Shown piece after piece: positions 1 through 8,992 of a stretch of 33,462 nt of DNA. The stretch is taken from positions 1 through 33,462 of the forward strand of contig CACNQY010000013.1 in assembly GCA_902622655.1 (NCBI GenBank). The letters are read 5' to 3'. The notes beneath the pieces were generated by a model. The model was not told the DNA's origin. It saw nothing but the letters and a program-made list of their open reading frames with translations, and did not search any database. This DNA comes from an uncultured Pelagibacteraceae bacterium (GTDB lineage Bacteria; Pseudomonadota; Alphaproteobacteria; Pelagibacterales; Pelagibacteraceae). Within the stretch, counting starts at the first letter, position 1. Every line of letters starts with the position of its first letter. A program made the translations under genes and the position numbers.

Positions 1-8
1 AAAAAAAT

Positions 9-2522
9 ATGAGTGATAACGATAAAGATAAATTTTTAGATAACGACGACACAGAAAAAACTGATAATGAAAATCAATCAGTGGATGAAAAACCTGTAGT
101 TGAAAAAGATTTCACATCAAATGATCCTTCTATCAATAATGAATCAGATCAAAATAATGAAAACCAAGTATCTCAAAGTTCAACTGAAAATATTGATAAC
201 ACTAATCAGGAGGTTTCCTCAAATGAGGAAAATAATAAACCCAAGGTTGAAAATGAGAGTGTTAGTCTTTTTGAAAATAAAGAAGATGCTGATATTGAGA
301 CAAATCAGACTGAAAATAATTTAGATAATGAAAATCAAGATCAGACAAGTGACTTAAGCTCTGAACTTGATCAGAATGTAAACGTTAATATTGAAAAGAC
401 AGAAGAAGATGACATTAACGCAGAAAACCAGAATAATAATGACGACAAAAATGAGAGAAATAAAGTTATTCACAAAAAAGACGGTCGACTACATATTTAT
501 GTAAGACAAGATAAATATAAAGGTGAGCTTAAATCAAAAAATTGGGTTGGAAGAATTTATATTGATGGAAAACAAAAAATCTTTTCTTCTGGAACCCAAA
601 ATTTAGATGAGGCGGTTCCAATTTTAGAAAAATGGTTTGATGATATCCATGAGCAAAAAGCAAAAGAAAAAGAAAATGAAGCAGCACAAGCAGATGCTGT
701 TAATCAAGTTGAGTCAAATGTCCCAAAAGATGATATTTCTATGGATAATTTATCAAATAATATTGATGGTGCAGACTCAACAGAAAAAAAAGACGTAAGT
801 ATTTTCGGAAAATTAAAAAATTTAAAAATTAAAAAACCTTCACTAAATTTTAAGTCAGAGCAAAAAATTAATAAAAATCCAATAAAGAGTAGTGGATTTT
901 CAAGTAAACTTAAAAATTTTTTTAAATCAAAATTAGGTAAATCTTCTATAAAAGGTGAAGAAATTGTTGGTGTAGAATTATCAAATAAAGAGATAAGGCT
1001 TGTTCAGTTATCTAGTAATAAATCAAATCAATGGGTAGTAGAAAAATTTTATATCCATCCTGTAGACGTGCAAGATGACAGCACACCTTTGGAAAACGCA
1101 GACAAATTTAGTGAAGAATTAAGCCTAGCTCTTCAAAAATCTAAGATTTCAACTGCGAATGCAGCTATTGCAATACCAGTAACGAGTGCAATCATTAGAG
1201 TTGTTACAGCACCATTAATGAAAGATGAAGAATTACAAAAAGCTATAGAAACGAATTCTTTATGGGAAAATCTTGTACAATTGACAGATAGTTTGGACGA
1301 CTATTCTATTTTTCATCAAGTTATTAACAGAAATCAAGCAGAGAATACTATGGATATTCTTTTTGTTGCTTCAAAACTGTCTGATATAAATAATTATACT
1401 TCAATTATAAAGAATGCTGGACTTAACCCAGTGATTATTGATGTAAAATGCTTTGCATTAAAATCTGCAGTTGATCAAATAAATCAATTAACACATAAAA
1501 CTGAAGATGCAAATCTCACTGCTGTTTTAGAGTTTGGTTTGGATGAGAATTATTTAATGATCCTTTATGATAATAATCCAATTATCACTGATATTTTTAT
1601 AAGAGGATTAGACAGAAAAATTTTACAAGAGTCAGACGATGCTGAAGAAAAAGAAGGTTTGGTCAGAAGGTACGTTACACAAGTTAAACAAGCGATTCAA
1701 GATTTTGAGACCAAATACGAAAAAAGAATAAGGAACATTAAAGTTGTATCAGATATAGAAAATGTTGAGGATTATTTAGCCTCTTTCAGAAAAAATTTAG
1801 TCAATGTTGGTTTTATGACTTTTGATCCAGTGGAGGGATTAAAAATACCAAATCAATTTCAACAATCAATCGACACAAAGCAAAACAAATCATATTTAAC
1901 AACTGCAATTGGACTTGCTTTTAGAAAACTAGATGTATTTGGTTATTACAAATTTGTTACTGCTGTAAAAAATATAAATTTACTTCCTGATAGAAGCAAT
2001 GTCATGAAGCAGAAAAAAATGTCAGCTATTTCAAATTTTGCTTTTAAAGGTGTGGTAGGAACTGTAGTTGCAGTCTACATCGTTCTTTTTGGTTTATCTT
2101 TCTGGAATATTCAAAGTTATAATAATCAATTAGTAGAATATTCAACTGTAAAAGCAGAACATGCAAGAGTTGTTAAACAAAAAAATACTATTAGCAAAGA
2201 ACTTAAATTTTTAAATACTTCTTTAAAATTAAGTAGAACTTTAAAGTCTAATAAAGAATTGACTTATAGAGTACTTGCACAAGTCGCATCAAGCGTTCCA
2301 AATCGTGTAAAATTCGATCAAGTTGAATTCACTTCAGCAAGTAGATTAACTATTCAAGGTATAGCTGCTAGCGATCAAGATATTTTAAAATTTATAGATA
2401 ATCTTGGAAAACAAAAATTAATTGAACAAGCATCTTTATCATCAATGAGGTTACCAAAAACAACTGCAGGGGGAGCTACGATGAAGGGTTTTAGAGTTTT
2501 TGTAAAATTTAAAAGAGGATAA
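9..2522 (+). CDS. Fused PilM-PilN type IV pilus assembly protein with acidic N-terminal extension
   Basis: Inner-membrane alignment component of a type IV pilus/MSHA-like machine. Residues 1 to about 150 are a low-complexity Asn/Asp/Glu-rich stretch, probably disordered. About 154-215 is a small compact domain (GRIYIDGKQKIFSSGT, then LDEAVPILEKWFDDI) that resembles the arm-type DNA-binding domain of tyrosine recombinases. About 230-310 is Lys/Ser-rich linker. From about 315 (EIVGVELSNKEIRLVQLS) comes an actin-like PilM ATPase domain. From about 655 (INLLPD) there is a PilN domain with one membrane helix at about 678-702 and a coiled-coil/ferredoxin-like periplasmic part. PilM and PilN are usually separate proteins of about 350 and 200 residues, so this is a fusion. 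The ATG lies eight bases from the window edge, so a start further upstream cannot be excluded. It is followed after 8 bases by the PilO-like gene. The pilus role is well supported; the role of the extension is unknown. Confidence 0.88.
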   Translation: MSDNDKDKFLDNDDTEKTDNENQSVDEKPVVEKDFTSNDPSINNESDQNNENQVSQSSTENIDNTNQEVSSNEENNKPKVENESVSLFENKEDADIETNQTENNLDNENQDQTSDLSSELDQNVNVNIEKTEEDDINAENQNNNDDKNERNKVIHKKDGRLHIYVRQDKYKGELKSKNWVGRIYIDGKQKIFSSGTQNLDEAVPILEKWFDDIHEQKAKEKENEAAQADAVNQVESNVPKDDISMDNLSNNIDGADSTEKKDVSIFGKLKNLKIKKPSLNFKSEQKINKNPIKSSGFSSKLKNFFKSKLGKSSIKGEEIVGVELSNKEIRLVQLSSNKSNQWVVEKFYIHPVDVQDDSTPLENADKFSEELSLALQKSKISTANAAIAIPVTSAIIRVVTAPLMKDEELQKAIETNSLWENLVQLTDSLDDYSIFHQVINRNQAENTMDILFVASKLSDINNYTSIIKNAGLNPVIIDVKCFALKSAVDQINQLTHKTEDANLTAVLEFGLDENYLMILYDNNPIITDIFIRGLDRKILQESDDAEEKEGLVRRYVTQVKQAIQDFETKYEKRIRNIKVVSDIENVEDYLASFRKNLVNVGFMTFDPVEGLKIPNQFQQSIDTKQNKSYLTTAIGLAFRKLDVFGYYKFVTAVKNINLLPDRSNVMKQKKMSAISNFAFKGVVGTVVAVYIVLFGLSFWNIQSYNNQLVEYSTVKAEHARVVKQKNTISKELKFLNTSLKLSRTLKSNKELTYRVLAQVASSVPNRVKFDQVEFTSASRLTIQGIAASDQDILKFIDNLGKQKLIEQASLSSMRLPKTTAGGATMKGFRVFVKFKRG

Positions 2523-2530
2523 CTATTAAT

Positions 2531-3208
2531 ATGAATATTGATTTAAAAAATATGAACATGGCAGACCTTAAAGATCAGTTTGCTAAAATGTTAAATAAAA
2601 AAACTTTAATCAAAATTGGAATTGCTGTTGGATCAATTATTTTATTTCTAATAATTTATTATGCAATTTTAAATCCAATAGTTGAAAAGAAAAAAGCTCA
2701 GCTTGATGATATGAATTTAAAAAAAGAGGAGACAAAAAAATTCATAAACGAAATAGCAGCTATGAAAAAACAAATAAAAAAAATTCAACCACAATATAAA
2801 AAGTTTTCAAAATTATTTCATAGCAAAGCTGAGGTCGAAGGTCTTTACCAGACCCTAAGTGAATTTGCTGGCGAAAATGACTTGGTAATTTCTAGAATTG
2901 AAAAAAAAGAGATAAAAGAAGTTTTAAAAGCTGACGCTTTAGCAAAAGCTGATGGTAAAAAAGTGAAAAAAAAGAAAAAAACACAAGTTAAAAATGTTGC
3001 AAACGTTGCATACTACTTAATCCCCGTTGATTTTGAAATTGAGGGCAATTTTATTGGGTATATTAAGTTTAAAAGAGCATTATCGCTATCAAACAAGATG
3101 CTAAATTTTGACAAAGAGTCCATTCAAGTGGTAAAAGGCGATACAACTGGTGCGATAAAAGTAAAAGGAAGATTAACAATAGTGGGGTTACCAGATGAAT
3201 TTTTTTAG
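2531..3208 (+). CDS. PilO-like type IV pilus inner-membrane protein
   Basis: PilO pairs with PilN in the inner membrane to form the periplasmic alignment ring between the PilM/ATPase side and the secretin. This 225-residue protein has a short cytoplasmic N-terminus, one membrane helix at about 28-48 (GIAVGSIILFLIIYYAIL), a coiled coil at about 55-95 and a C-terminal ferredoxin-like region (GLYQTLSEFAGENDLVISRI onward). This topology and length match PilO/MshJ. A Lys-rich insert (GKKVKKKKKTQ, about 142-152) interrupts the periplasmic part. The start is supported by AGAGGA at 2513-2518, inside the end of the preceding gene. Its 3' end overlaps the PilP-like gene by 14 bases, suggesting translational coupling. 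Assignment rests on architecture and operon position more than on conserved residues. Confidence 0.82.
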   Translation: MNIDLKNMNMADLKDQFAKMLNKKTLIKIGIAVGSIILFLIIYYAILNPIVEKKKAQLDDMNLKKEETKKFINEIAAMKKQIKKIQPQYKKFSKLFHSKAEVEGLYQTLSEFAGENDLVISRIEKKEIKEVLKADALAKADGKKVKKKKKTQVKNVANVAYYLIPVDFEIEGNFIGYIKFKRALSLSNKMLNFDKESIQVVKGDTTGAIKVKGRLTIVGLPDEFF

Positions 3209-3701
3209 AATAGTAATTTTAACTTTATTAAGCTTATTTTTAGTTAACTCAGCCATAGCTGATAGTCACGATAAGAAACAAGATATTATTGAAAAGGCTA
3301 AAGAGATAAATAAACAAATTAAACAGAAGCAAGCTAATTCCCAAGCAAATATTGCATCAGAAATAAATGAGGAGGAGCCACTTCCTCTTAATGACCCCTT
3401 TGTTGGTGATAGTTCAATTACTGGAGGTGCCCAGGTTTTAATGAATAATCCTGAGGAAGCTCAAAATGAAATGAGTTTATATAAATTTAAATTAGTTGGG
3501 GTAATGAAAGCAAGTAATGATGAAGGATTTGTATCTCTAATTGACTCTAATGGGGAGATTATTTCATTAGAATTATATGAAGAATTAAGTCCAGGAGTTA
3601 AGTTAGTTGCTTTAAATAATAAAGAGGCAGTGTTTGAAAAAAATGGAAACTCTTATTTAGCAATTAACTTTAAAAATCAAATAATTGAGAGGGCTAAATA
3701 A
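3195..3701 (+). CDS. PilP-like periplasmic pilus assembly protein
   Basis: PilP links the PilN/PilO inner-membrane ring to the N-domains of the secretin. This 168-residue protein starts with a signal peptide (MNFFRIVILTLLSLFLVNSA, likely cleaved after AIA near residue 22). A flexible Lys/Gln/Asn-rich segment follows, then a PLPLNDPF motif, then a small beta-sandwich region from about 93 (LYKFKLVGVMKASNDEGF, SLIDSNGEIISLEL) that has the PilP/GspC-like pattern 'LVGVM...G..sLId..G...'. Unlike many PilP proteins it has a cleavable-looking signal and no lipobox Cys. It starts inside the end of the PilO gene and ends two bases before the secretin gene. The family call is from pattern and gene order. 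Confidence 0.8.
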   Translation: MNFFRIVILTLLSLFLVNSAIADSHDKKQDIIEKAKEINKQIKQKQANSQANIASEINEEEPLPLNDPFVGDSSITGGAQVLMNNPEEAQNEMSLYKFKLVGVMKASNDEGFVSLIDSNGEIISLELYEELSPGVKLVALNNKEAVFEKNGNSYLAINFKNQIIERAK

Positions 3702-3703
3702 TT

Positions 3704-5254
3704 ATGAAATCAAAATTTAAATTTTTCACTATATTTATCTCTTTATCATTATTATTGTTAACCGGTTGTGCAGAAAAATATGCAACAAAAAAATTTAAAC
3801 ATAACACACCTCTTATAAAACAAGATGTAAAAACTCTTGGTAAAAAAGAATTAGAAAAAAGTGTAAAAATGGGACCCACTCCTGTTGAAGGAGATGTTGT
3901 TAAACTAAAAAAAAGAAAACAGCTATCATCAGTTAAAGAGAGAAATTATTTGTTAATTTCAGAGGAATTTACATCTCTTAAACAAAATGTTTCTTTTAAA
4001 TTTCAAAATTTAGATTTTAAAGAGGCGATGGCATTAATGGCTGAGGTTGGAGATATTAACATTTTAGTTGGTGACGAAGTTGCAGGTGCAATAACCGCGG
4101 AATTAGATAATGTTCCATGGGATAAAGCATTTAACGCTTTGTTAGATTTGAAAAGTTATGCAGCTGATATAGATGTTGCTAGTAATATTATTAGAGTTTC
4201 TACACCTTCAAATTTAACTTCACAAGAAAGTTATAAATCTGCTAGGGCTTCAGCAGTTAAAAAGAAAGTTGAACTTGAAGATTCTGTAGAGCCAATTATT
4301 TCAGAAATTTTTAGACTGTATTATATTTCTCCTGCCGAGGCAAAAGCTACAATTACTGAATTATTTACAACTGTTGGAACAAATCAAAACTTTATTCCAA
4401 TACAAGTTACAGAAGAAAAAACAACAAGGTCAATCATCGTTAGAGGAAAAGAAAAAGATTTAGATATAGTAGATAAGGTTATTAGAGAAATAGATAAAAG
4501 AACTAAACAAGTTTTAATTGAAGCCTTTATTGTTGAAGCTAATTCAAGTTTTGAACAAGCTTTAGGTAACAAATTAGGTGCGGCTTATACCAGAAAAGGT
4601 GTTAGAGTTGGTGGTACACAAGGTGGAAGTTCTGTCGGTGCAGCTTCTGGAACCGGAGCCGCTATATCCGACAGTACAGCTGCTTTCACCTCAGGTGCTG
4701 GAACAGATAATCTTTTCAGTTTTGGTACTGCGGGAGCAACAAGTGGAATAGGAATTCTTAAAAAAACAGGTTCAGCAGTTCTTAAATTTGAATTAGATGC
4801 ACTTGAGTCTCAAGGGTTAGGTAAAACTATTTCTAATCCAAAATTATTTACTTTAGATAACCAAACAGCAAGCATTAAACAAGGTGAACAAATACCTGTT
4901 TCTGGAGGTGATGGAGCAGATACATTTGCAGATGCAGCTTTAAAACTTACAGTTACACCAAATATTATTGGAGATGGTAATGTCATGCTTCAAATTGTTG
5001 TTAATAACGATACTCCAAATAGAACTACTCCAGGAACACCTGGAATTAATACAATGGAGATTAATACAAAATTACTTGTTGCTGATGGAGATATAGTAGT
5101 GATTGGTGGAATTAAGAAAAACAATGTAAGCGATAGCAAAAGAGGAATTCCAGGCGCAGACAATGTCCCAGTAGTTGGAAAATTATTTAAAGGATCATCT
5201 AAAGCTGATACAATGAACGAATTATTAGTGTTCATTGCGCCAAGGATTTTATAA
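3704..5254 (+). CDS. Outer-membrane secretin of the type IV pilus (PilQ/MshL type), lipoprotein
   Basis: Forms the multimeric outer-membrane channel through which the pilus passes. The N-terminus is a lipoprotein signal with lipobox LTGC (Cys22), as in MshL. An STN-like domain lies at about 90-155 (VSFKFQNLDFKEAMALMAEV, DNVPWDKAFNALLDL). An N1/KH-like secretin domain lies at about 190-270 (FRLYYISPAEA, IIVRGKEKDLDIVDKVI). The secretin core follows, with a Gly/Ser/Ala-rich gate insertion at about 298-350, the signature region LGKTISNPKLFTLDN and the C-terminal ELLVFIAPRIL. At 516 residues it is short for a PilQ, lacking AMIN domains, and closer to MshL. The stop and the next start overlap by one base (TAATG). 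Confidence 0.93.
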   Translation: MKSKFKFFTIFISLSLLLLTGCAEKYATKKFKHNTPLIKQDVKTLGKKELEKSVKMGPTPVEGDVVKLKKRKQLSSVKERNYLLISEEFTSLKQNVSFKFQNLDFKEAMALMAEVGDINILVGDEVAGAITAELDNVPWDKAFNALLDLKSYAADIDVASNIIRVSTPSNLTSQESYKSARASAVKKKVELEDSVEPIISEIFRLYYISPAEAKATITELFTTVGTNQNFIPIQVTEEKTTRSIIVRGKEKDLDIVDKVIREIDKRTKQVLIEAFIVEANSSFEQALGNKLGAAYTRKGVRVGGTQGGSSVGAASGTGAAISDSTAAFTSGAGTDNLFSFGTAGATSGIGILKKTGSAVLKFELDALESQGLGKTISNPKLFTLDNQTASIKQGEQIPVSGGDGADTFADAALKLTVTPNIIGDGNVMLQIVVNNDTPNRTTPGTPGINTMEINTKLLVADGDIVVIGGIKKNNVSDSKRGIPGADNVPVVGKLFKGSSKADTMNELLVFIAPRIL

Positions 5255-7002
5255 TGAATATAAGTAGAGAAAGCGAAATAAACTTAGTAAACGTTCTAAT
5301 CGATAATGATATTATTTCTGGTAAAGATTTAATTGATATCAAAAAAGTAAGTACAGAAAATAACAAATCTCAAATTCAAGCGATTTTTGATCTTAAACTT
5401 ACTGATGAAAAAAAAATTATTGATTTACTTGTAAAAGAGCAAAATTTAGAAATCATTGATTTAACAAAAGTTGAAATAACTGAGGAAGTTAAAACAGTGC
5501 TTCCTTCAAATTATATTAAAGTTAATTTTGTTGCGCCATTTAAAATTGAAGGCAAAACATTGCACATAGCTATTCCAGATAGTTCAAAACTAGGTTTAAT
5601 GAGAAACTTAAAAGCTATTACCAAAAAAAATATAGAATTACATGCATCTACAATTACAGACATATCTAAATACATTGATAGGCTTGCAAGTGAAACAGAC
5701 GAGGTGACTATAGCTTCTATAAGAGACGAAAATAGAAGAAAGATCAAAACATTTGAAAGTGACCTAGGTGAAGCTGGAGAAGTTTTAGAAAAAGCTCCTG
5801 AAGAAGATATTGAGGCAATTGAAAATGAGTCTGAAGTTATAAAATTCAGTACAGCTGTAGTAGCTGAGGCAATTAAAATGGGAGTAAGTGATATTCACAT
5901 TGAGCCATATAGATTTTCTTCAAGAGTAAGATATCGATTAGATGGAATGCTGCAAGAGCAAGAACAATACAAACAATTTCTCCATGATAATTATGGTGCT
6001 GTTGTTACACGTTTTAAAATAATGGGAAAATTAGATATTGCAGAAAGAAGACTCCCTCAAGACGGTGCCATCAATTTTAAAATTGAAAATAAAGTAGTAG
6101 ATCTTCGTTTGTCAATTTTACCAACAGCAAATAATGAGAGAATAGTTATGCGTATTCTTAATAAGGATGCTGGTGATATTAAATTAGAACAACTGAATTT
6201 TGAAGACCAAGATTTAAAAAATTTAAGAAAAGCGATACATAGTACACAAGGATTAATATTAGTTACAGGCCCAACAGGATCTGGAAAATCAACAACCTTA
6301 TACAGTATTTTAAAGGAAGTAAGCAAACCACACCTAAACATTTTAACAGCAGAAGATCCTGTTGAATACGAATTAGATGGGGTTGGACAAGTTCAAATTA
6401 AAGATCATATTGGTCTAACATTTGCCTCAGCATTAAGATCTTTTTTAAGACAAGATCCAGAAATTATTCTTGTTGGAGAGATGCGAGATAAAGAAACGGT
6501 TGATATTGGTTTAAAAGCTGCATTAACAGGTCACTTAGTATTTAGTACACTTCATACTAATGATGCACCAAGCACAATTACTAGATTACAAAACATGGGA
6601 ACACCTGATTATTTAATCAGTGCTGCAACTCAATTAGTTGTTGCTCAAAGGCTGGCAAGAAAAAATTGTAAAGACTGTAGAGTTCCAGATGATGATGTAA
6701 ATCCTAAAGTTCTTCAAGATTTGGGATTCACTGCAGAAATGGCATCTAGAGTTAAAGCAATTAAAGGTAAAGGATGCGCAAAATGCTCCAATACAGGATA
6801 TAAAGGAAGACAAGGTATTTATGAAATTTTAGTTGTTTCTAAACCTATAAAAGAAGCAATCTTAAGACAAGCTACAACTCCAGAACTCAGAGAAATAGGT
6901 ATTAAAGAAGGCTTTCAAACAATGCAAGATATGGGTCGAAGATTAATAGCTGCTGGAGAGTTAAATTTTAGAGAGTACGAACGAGTATTATCAAACGAGT
7001 AA
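5254..7002 (+). CDS. Type IV pilus extension ATPase (PilB/MshE/GspE family)
   Basis: Cytoplasmic hexameric ATPase that powers pilin polymerisation. Residues 1-150 form a divergent MshEN/T2SSE N-domain. The ATPase core carries Walker A GPTGSGKST at 339-347 (Lys345), Walker B region ILVGEMRDKETVDI near 402-416, and the His box HLVFSTLHTNDA. A zinc-binding tetracysteine is formed by C472-x2-C475 and C508-x2-C511, as in PilB/GspE. At 582 residues it has the normal length. The N-domain lacks the clear RLG...G...Q pattern that binds cyclic-di-GMP in MshE, so regulation by that nucleotide is not supported. No second (PilT-type) retraction ATPase is in this window. The gene starts one base inside the secretin stop. 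Confidence 0.96.
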   Translation: MNISRESEINLVNVLIDNDIISGKDLIDIKKVSTENNKSQIQAIFDLKLTDEKKIIDLLVKEQNLEIIDLTKVEITEEVKTVLPSNYIKVNFVAPFKIEGKTLHIAIPDSSKLGLMRNLKAITKKNIELHASTITDISKYIDRLASETDEVTIASIRDENRRKIKTFESDLGEAGEVLEKAPEEDIEAIENESEVIKFSTAVVAEAIKMGVSDIHIEPYRFSSRVRYRLDGMLQEQEQYKQFLHDNYGAVVTRFKIMGKLDIAERRLPQDGAINFKIENKVVDLRLSILPTANNERIVMRILNKDAGDIKLEQLNFEDQDLKNLRKAIHSTQGLILVTGPTGSGKSTTLYSILKEVSKPHLNILTAEDPVEYELDGVGQVQIKDHIGLTFASALRSFLRQDPEIILVGEMRDKETVDIGLKAALTGHLVFSTLHTNDAPSTITRLQNMGTPDYLISAATQLVVAQRLARKNCKDCRVPDDDVNPKVLQDLGFTAEMASRVKAIKGKGCAKCSNTGYKGRQGIYEILVVSKPIKEAILRQATTPELREIGIKEGFQTMQDMGRRLIAAGELNFREYERVLSNE

Positions 7003-7003
7003 T

Positions 7004-8236
7004 ATGGAAGCATTTAACTATAAAGGTATATCAGCAGGAAAATATGTTGAAGGCATAATTGAAGCAATTAATTTAGATGAAGCTTCATATCTTTTAAAAG
7101 AAAAAAAAATTATCATTACAAATATAGTTAAATCTAAAAAGAAAAAATCTGAAACAAAAAAGAAATCGGGTGGCTCTTTATTTGGTGGCAAGAAAAAACC
7201 TAAAGTTGAAGATATTTTGATTTTTTCTAAACAGTTTGCGACTATGGTCAAAGCAGGCTTACCAATATTACAAGTTCTTTCGATGTTAAGAGATCAATTA
7301 GAAAACCCAGGTATTAAAGATATTGTTGAGGATATTAGAAAAAGCTTAGAGGGTGGCTTAAACTTATCAAGATGTTTTGAAAAATATCCACAATATTTTG
7401 ATAATGTTTATGTAAATTTAATTAAAGCAGGAGAAGCCTCTGGAAAATTAGATGTATTTTTACTTAAAATAGTAGACTCTCTAGAAAAGAAAGAAAAAAT
7501 TAAAAAGAAAATTAAATCTGCACTTATGTATCCCGCAATAATGTTTACGGTTGCAATAACTGTTAGTGCTTTCATGTTAATTAAAGTAGTTCCAGTTTTT
7601 GCCAAAATGTATGATGGCATGGGATTAGAATTACCAGCTGCAACAGCTACAATAATGGCTATGAGTGACTTTTTAAGAGGAACTGGAGGAAAGGTTATTC
7701 TTTTTGGTGGTATAGGTTTCTATTTTGGTTTCAGATTTATCACAAAAAGAAATGCTACAATTCGATTTAAATGGCACAGACAAGTGCTAAAGCTCCCAAT
7801 TTTTGGTGATATGATATTAAAATCTTTATTAGCTAGAATTTCTCTAATTTTAGGAAACTTAAGTGCAGCAGGAGTTAATCTTTTAGAAAGTTTAGAAATT
7901 GCTAAATCAGTAAGTAATAACGATGTAGTAACAGACGCAATCGAAAATGTAAAAAAAGGAGTATTTTCTGGAGATACGCTTACAAAATTGTTTCTTAAAG
8001 AACCCTTGTTTCCACCAACATTTAGTCAATTAATTTCTGTAGGAGAGCAAACAGGACAACTTGATGAAATGTTTAATTCTGTCTCTGCATATTACGAGGA
8101 AGAATTTGATACTACAGTAGATAATATGTCTAGCTTGATTGAACCAATTATGATTGTGTTTATGGGTGTAATGATTGGCGGGTTAATGATAGCGATGTAT
8201 TCACCAATATTTAACGTTGGTGCATTAATTAATTAA
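7004..8236 (+). CDS. Pilus platform protein (PilC/GspF family)
   Basis: Polytopic inner-membrane platform that couples the ATPase to pilin insertion. The short N-terminal part (about 1-45, YKGISAGKYVEGIIEAINLD) is the usual GspF start. A Lys-rich stretch (KSKKKKSETKKKSGG) follows, then two repeated T2SSF domains: about 68-195 (FSKQFATMVKAGLPILQVL) and about 270-395 (ISLILGNLSAAGVNLLESLE). Membrane helices lie near 180-202, 227-245 and 380-402. At 410 residues it is full length. It begins one base after the ATPase stop, and its own stop lies one base from the convergent stop of the RsbW-like gene, so it closes the assembly operon. Confidence 0.95.
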   Translation: MEAFNYKGISAGKYVEGIIEAINLDEASYLLKEKKIIITNIVKSKKKKSETKKKSGGSLFGGKKKPKVEDILIFSKQFATMVKAGLPILQVLSMLRDQLENPGIKDIVEDIRKSLEGGLNLSRCFEKYPQYFDNVYVNLIKAGEASGKLDVFLLKIVDSLEKKEKIKKKIKSALMYPAIMFTVAITVSAFMLIKVVPVFAKMYDGMGLELPAATATIMAMSDFLRGTGGKVILFGGIGFYFGFRFITKRNATIRFKWHRQVLKLPIFGDMILKSLLARISLILGNLSAAGVNLLESLEIAKSVSNNDVVTDAIENVKKGVFSGDTLTKLFLKEPLFPPTFSQLISVGEQTGQLDEMFNSVSAYYEEEFDTTVDNMSSLIEPIMIVFMGVMIGGLMIAMYSPIFNVGALIN

Positions 8237-8237
8237 A

Positions 8238-8675
8238 TTATAATTTTTTAGTTAAAACCAAATTGTTAATCCAAGGATCTTCACCATCTTTGAAAACAAT
8301 AGAGTCCATTATTTGTTGAATAAAAAAAGTACCCAGTCCACCAGGCTTGATATCATCAATAGCTCTATGTTTAATTTTTTCTTTTTCTACAGGTTTTCCC
8401 TTATCAAAAAAACTTATTTCAAGTAATTTTTCATTACATGAAATTCTAACTACCATTCTATCAGTTGTTGTACTTACATCTTTATAAGCATGCTTAACAA
8501 TATTTTGTGCAGCCTCAGCTATAGCCAAAACTAATTCCTCTTTTAAATCAGGATTTAATTTTAATTTATCGAACACTTCTCTTGAAAAAGATCTAACATC
8601 TTTTAGACTCGCTGAATTAACTAAAAAATCTTTTTTTTCAGATATTTTGTTAAGATCTGAAGTTTCTATGCTCAT
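8238..8675 (-). CDS. RsbW/SpoIIAB-like serine kinase (GHKL ATPase, anti-sigma-factor family)
   Basis: Predicted switch kinase of a partner-switching system: it would phosphorylate STAS-domain antagonists and bind a target protein when they are phosphorylated. The 145-residue single-domain protein has the HATPase_c_2 hallmarks: N-box ELVLAIAEAAQNIVKHAY (Glu54, Asn58), G1-type FFDKGKP (Asp91) and G2-type GGLGTFF (about 112-118). There is no membrane segment or fused domain. It is the last gene of a three-gene minus-strand operon, five bases after the second STAS gene. No sigma factor is encoded beside it, unlike rsbW/spoIIAB loci, so the protein it controls is unknown. Two PP2C phosphatases nearby are the likely opposing enzymes. 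Kinase activity is inferred from family. Confidence 0.9.
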   Translation of the reverse strand: MSIETSDLNKISEKKDFLVNSASLKDVRSFSREVFDKLKLNPDLKEELVLAIAEAAQNIVKHAYKDVSTTTDRMVVRISCNEKLLEISFFDKGKPVEKEKIKHRAIDDIKPGGLGTFFIQQIMDSIVFKDGEDPWINNLVLTKKL

Positions 8676-8680
8676 AAGTT

Positions 8681-8992
8681 TTATTCCAGATTAAGTATCT
8701 GTTCTAATTTAGCCATCATTATTACTTTTAAAACAGATTTACTAACATCTTTAACAATCATTTTAGTTCCTTTCTCGATTGCCTTTTGATGACTTTCAAT
8801 TAGAACTGAAATCCCTGATGAGTCCATGTATTGAACTTGACTTAAGTTTAAATGAACTTCTTTACCAGCATCAATATGAGGAAAAATTGCTTCTTTTGCT
8901 TCCTCTGTTTTATCCATATCAATTTCACCATCTAAATAAACAGTCGTTACATTTCCGTGTGGTAAAACTTCATCTTGGACTTTATATGTCAT
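8681..8992 (-). CDS. STAS-domain anti-sigma-factor antagonist (RsbV/SpoIIAA-like), second copy
   Basis: Small cytoplasmic STAS protein of 103 residues, expected to be phosphorylated by the adjacent RsbW-like kinase and dephosphorylated by PP2C/SpoIIE-type phosphatases. The phosphorylation motif YMDSSGIS is intact (Asp57, Ser58, Ser59). The beta-strand pattern (TTVYLDGEIDMD, EVHLNLSQVQYMDSSG) is typical of RsbV/SpoIIAA. Its ATG overlaps the stop of the upstream STAS gene (ATGA), and its stop lies five bases before the kinase gene, so all three are probably one transcript. It is clearly a paralogue of its neighbour, sharing the VQYMDSSGIS segment, and probably arose by tandem duplication. Confidence 0.93.
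   Translation of the reverse strand: MTYKVQDEVLPHGNVTTVYLDGEIDMDKTEEAKEAIFPHIDAGKEVHLNLSQVQYMDSSGISVLIESHQKAIEKGTKMIVKDVSKSVLKVIMMAKLEQILNLE

Noticed and set aside
471..660. Integrase-like arm domain as a sign of a mobile element
   Set aside because: There is no recombinase catalytic domain, no tRNA or att-like repeat and no disrupted gene; the domain is in frame within the PilM-PilN protein.
4990..5235. 81-codon minus-strand open frame rich in Pro/Thr/Leu
   Set aside because: Antisense to the conserved C-terminal secretin region; no family features and no ribosome-binding site.
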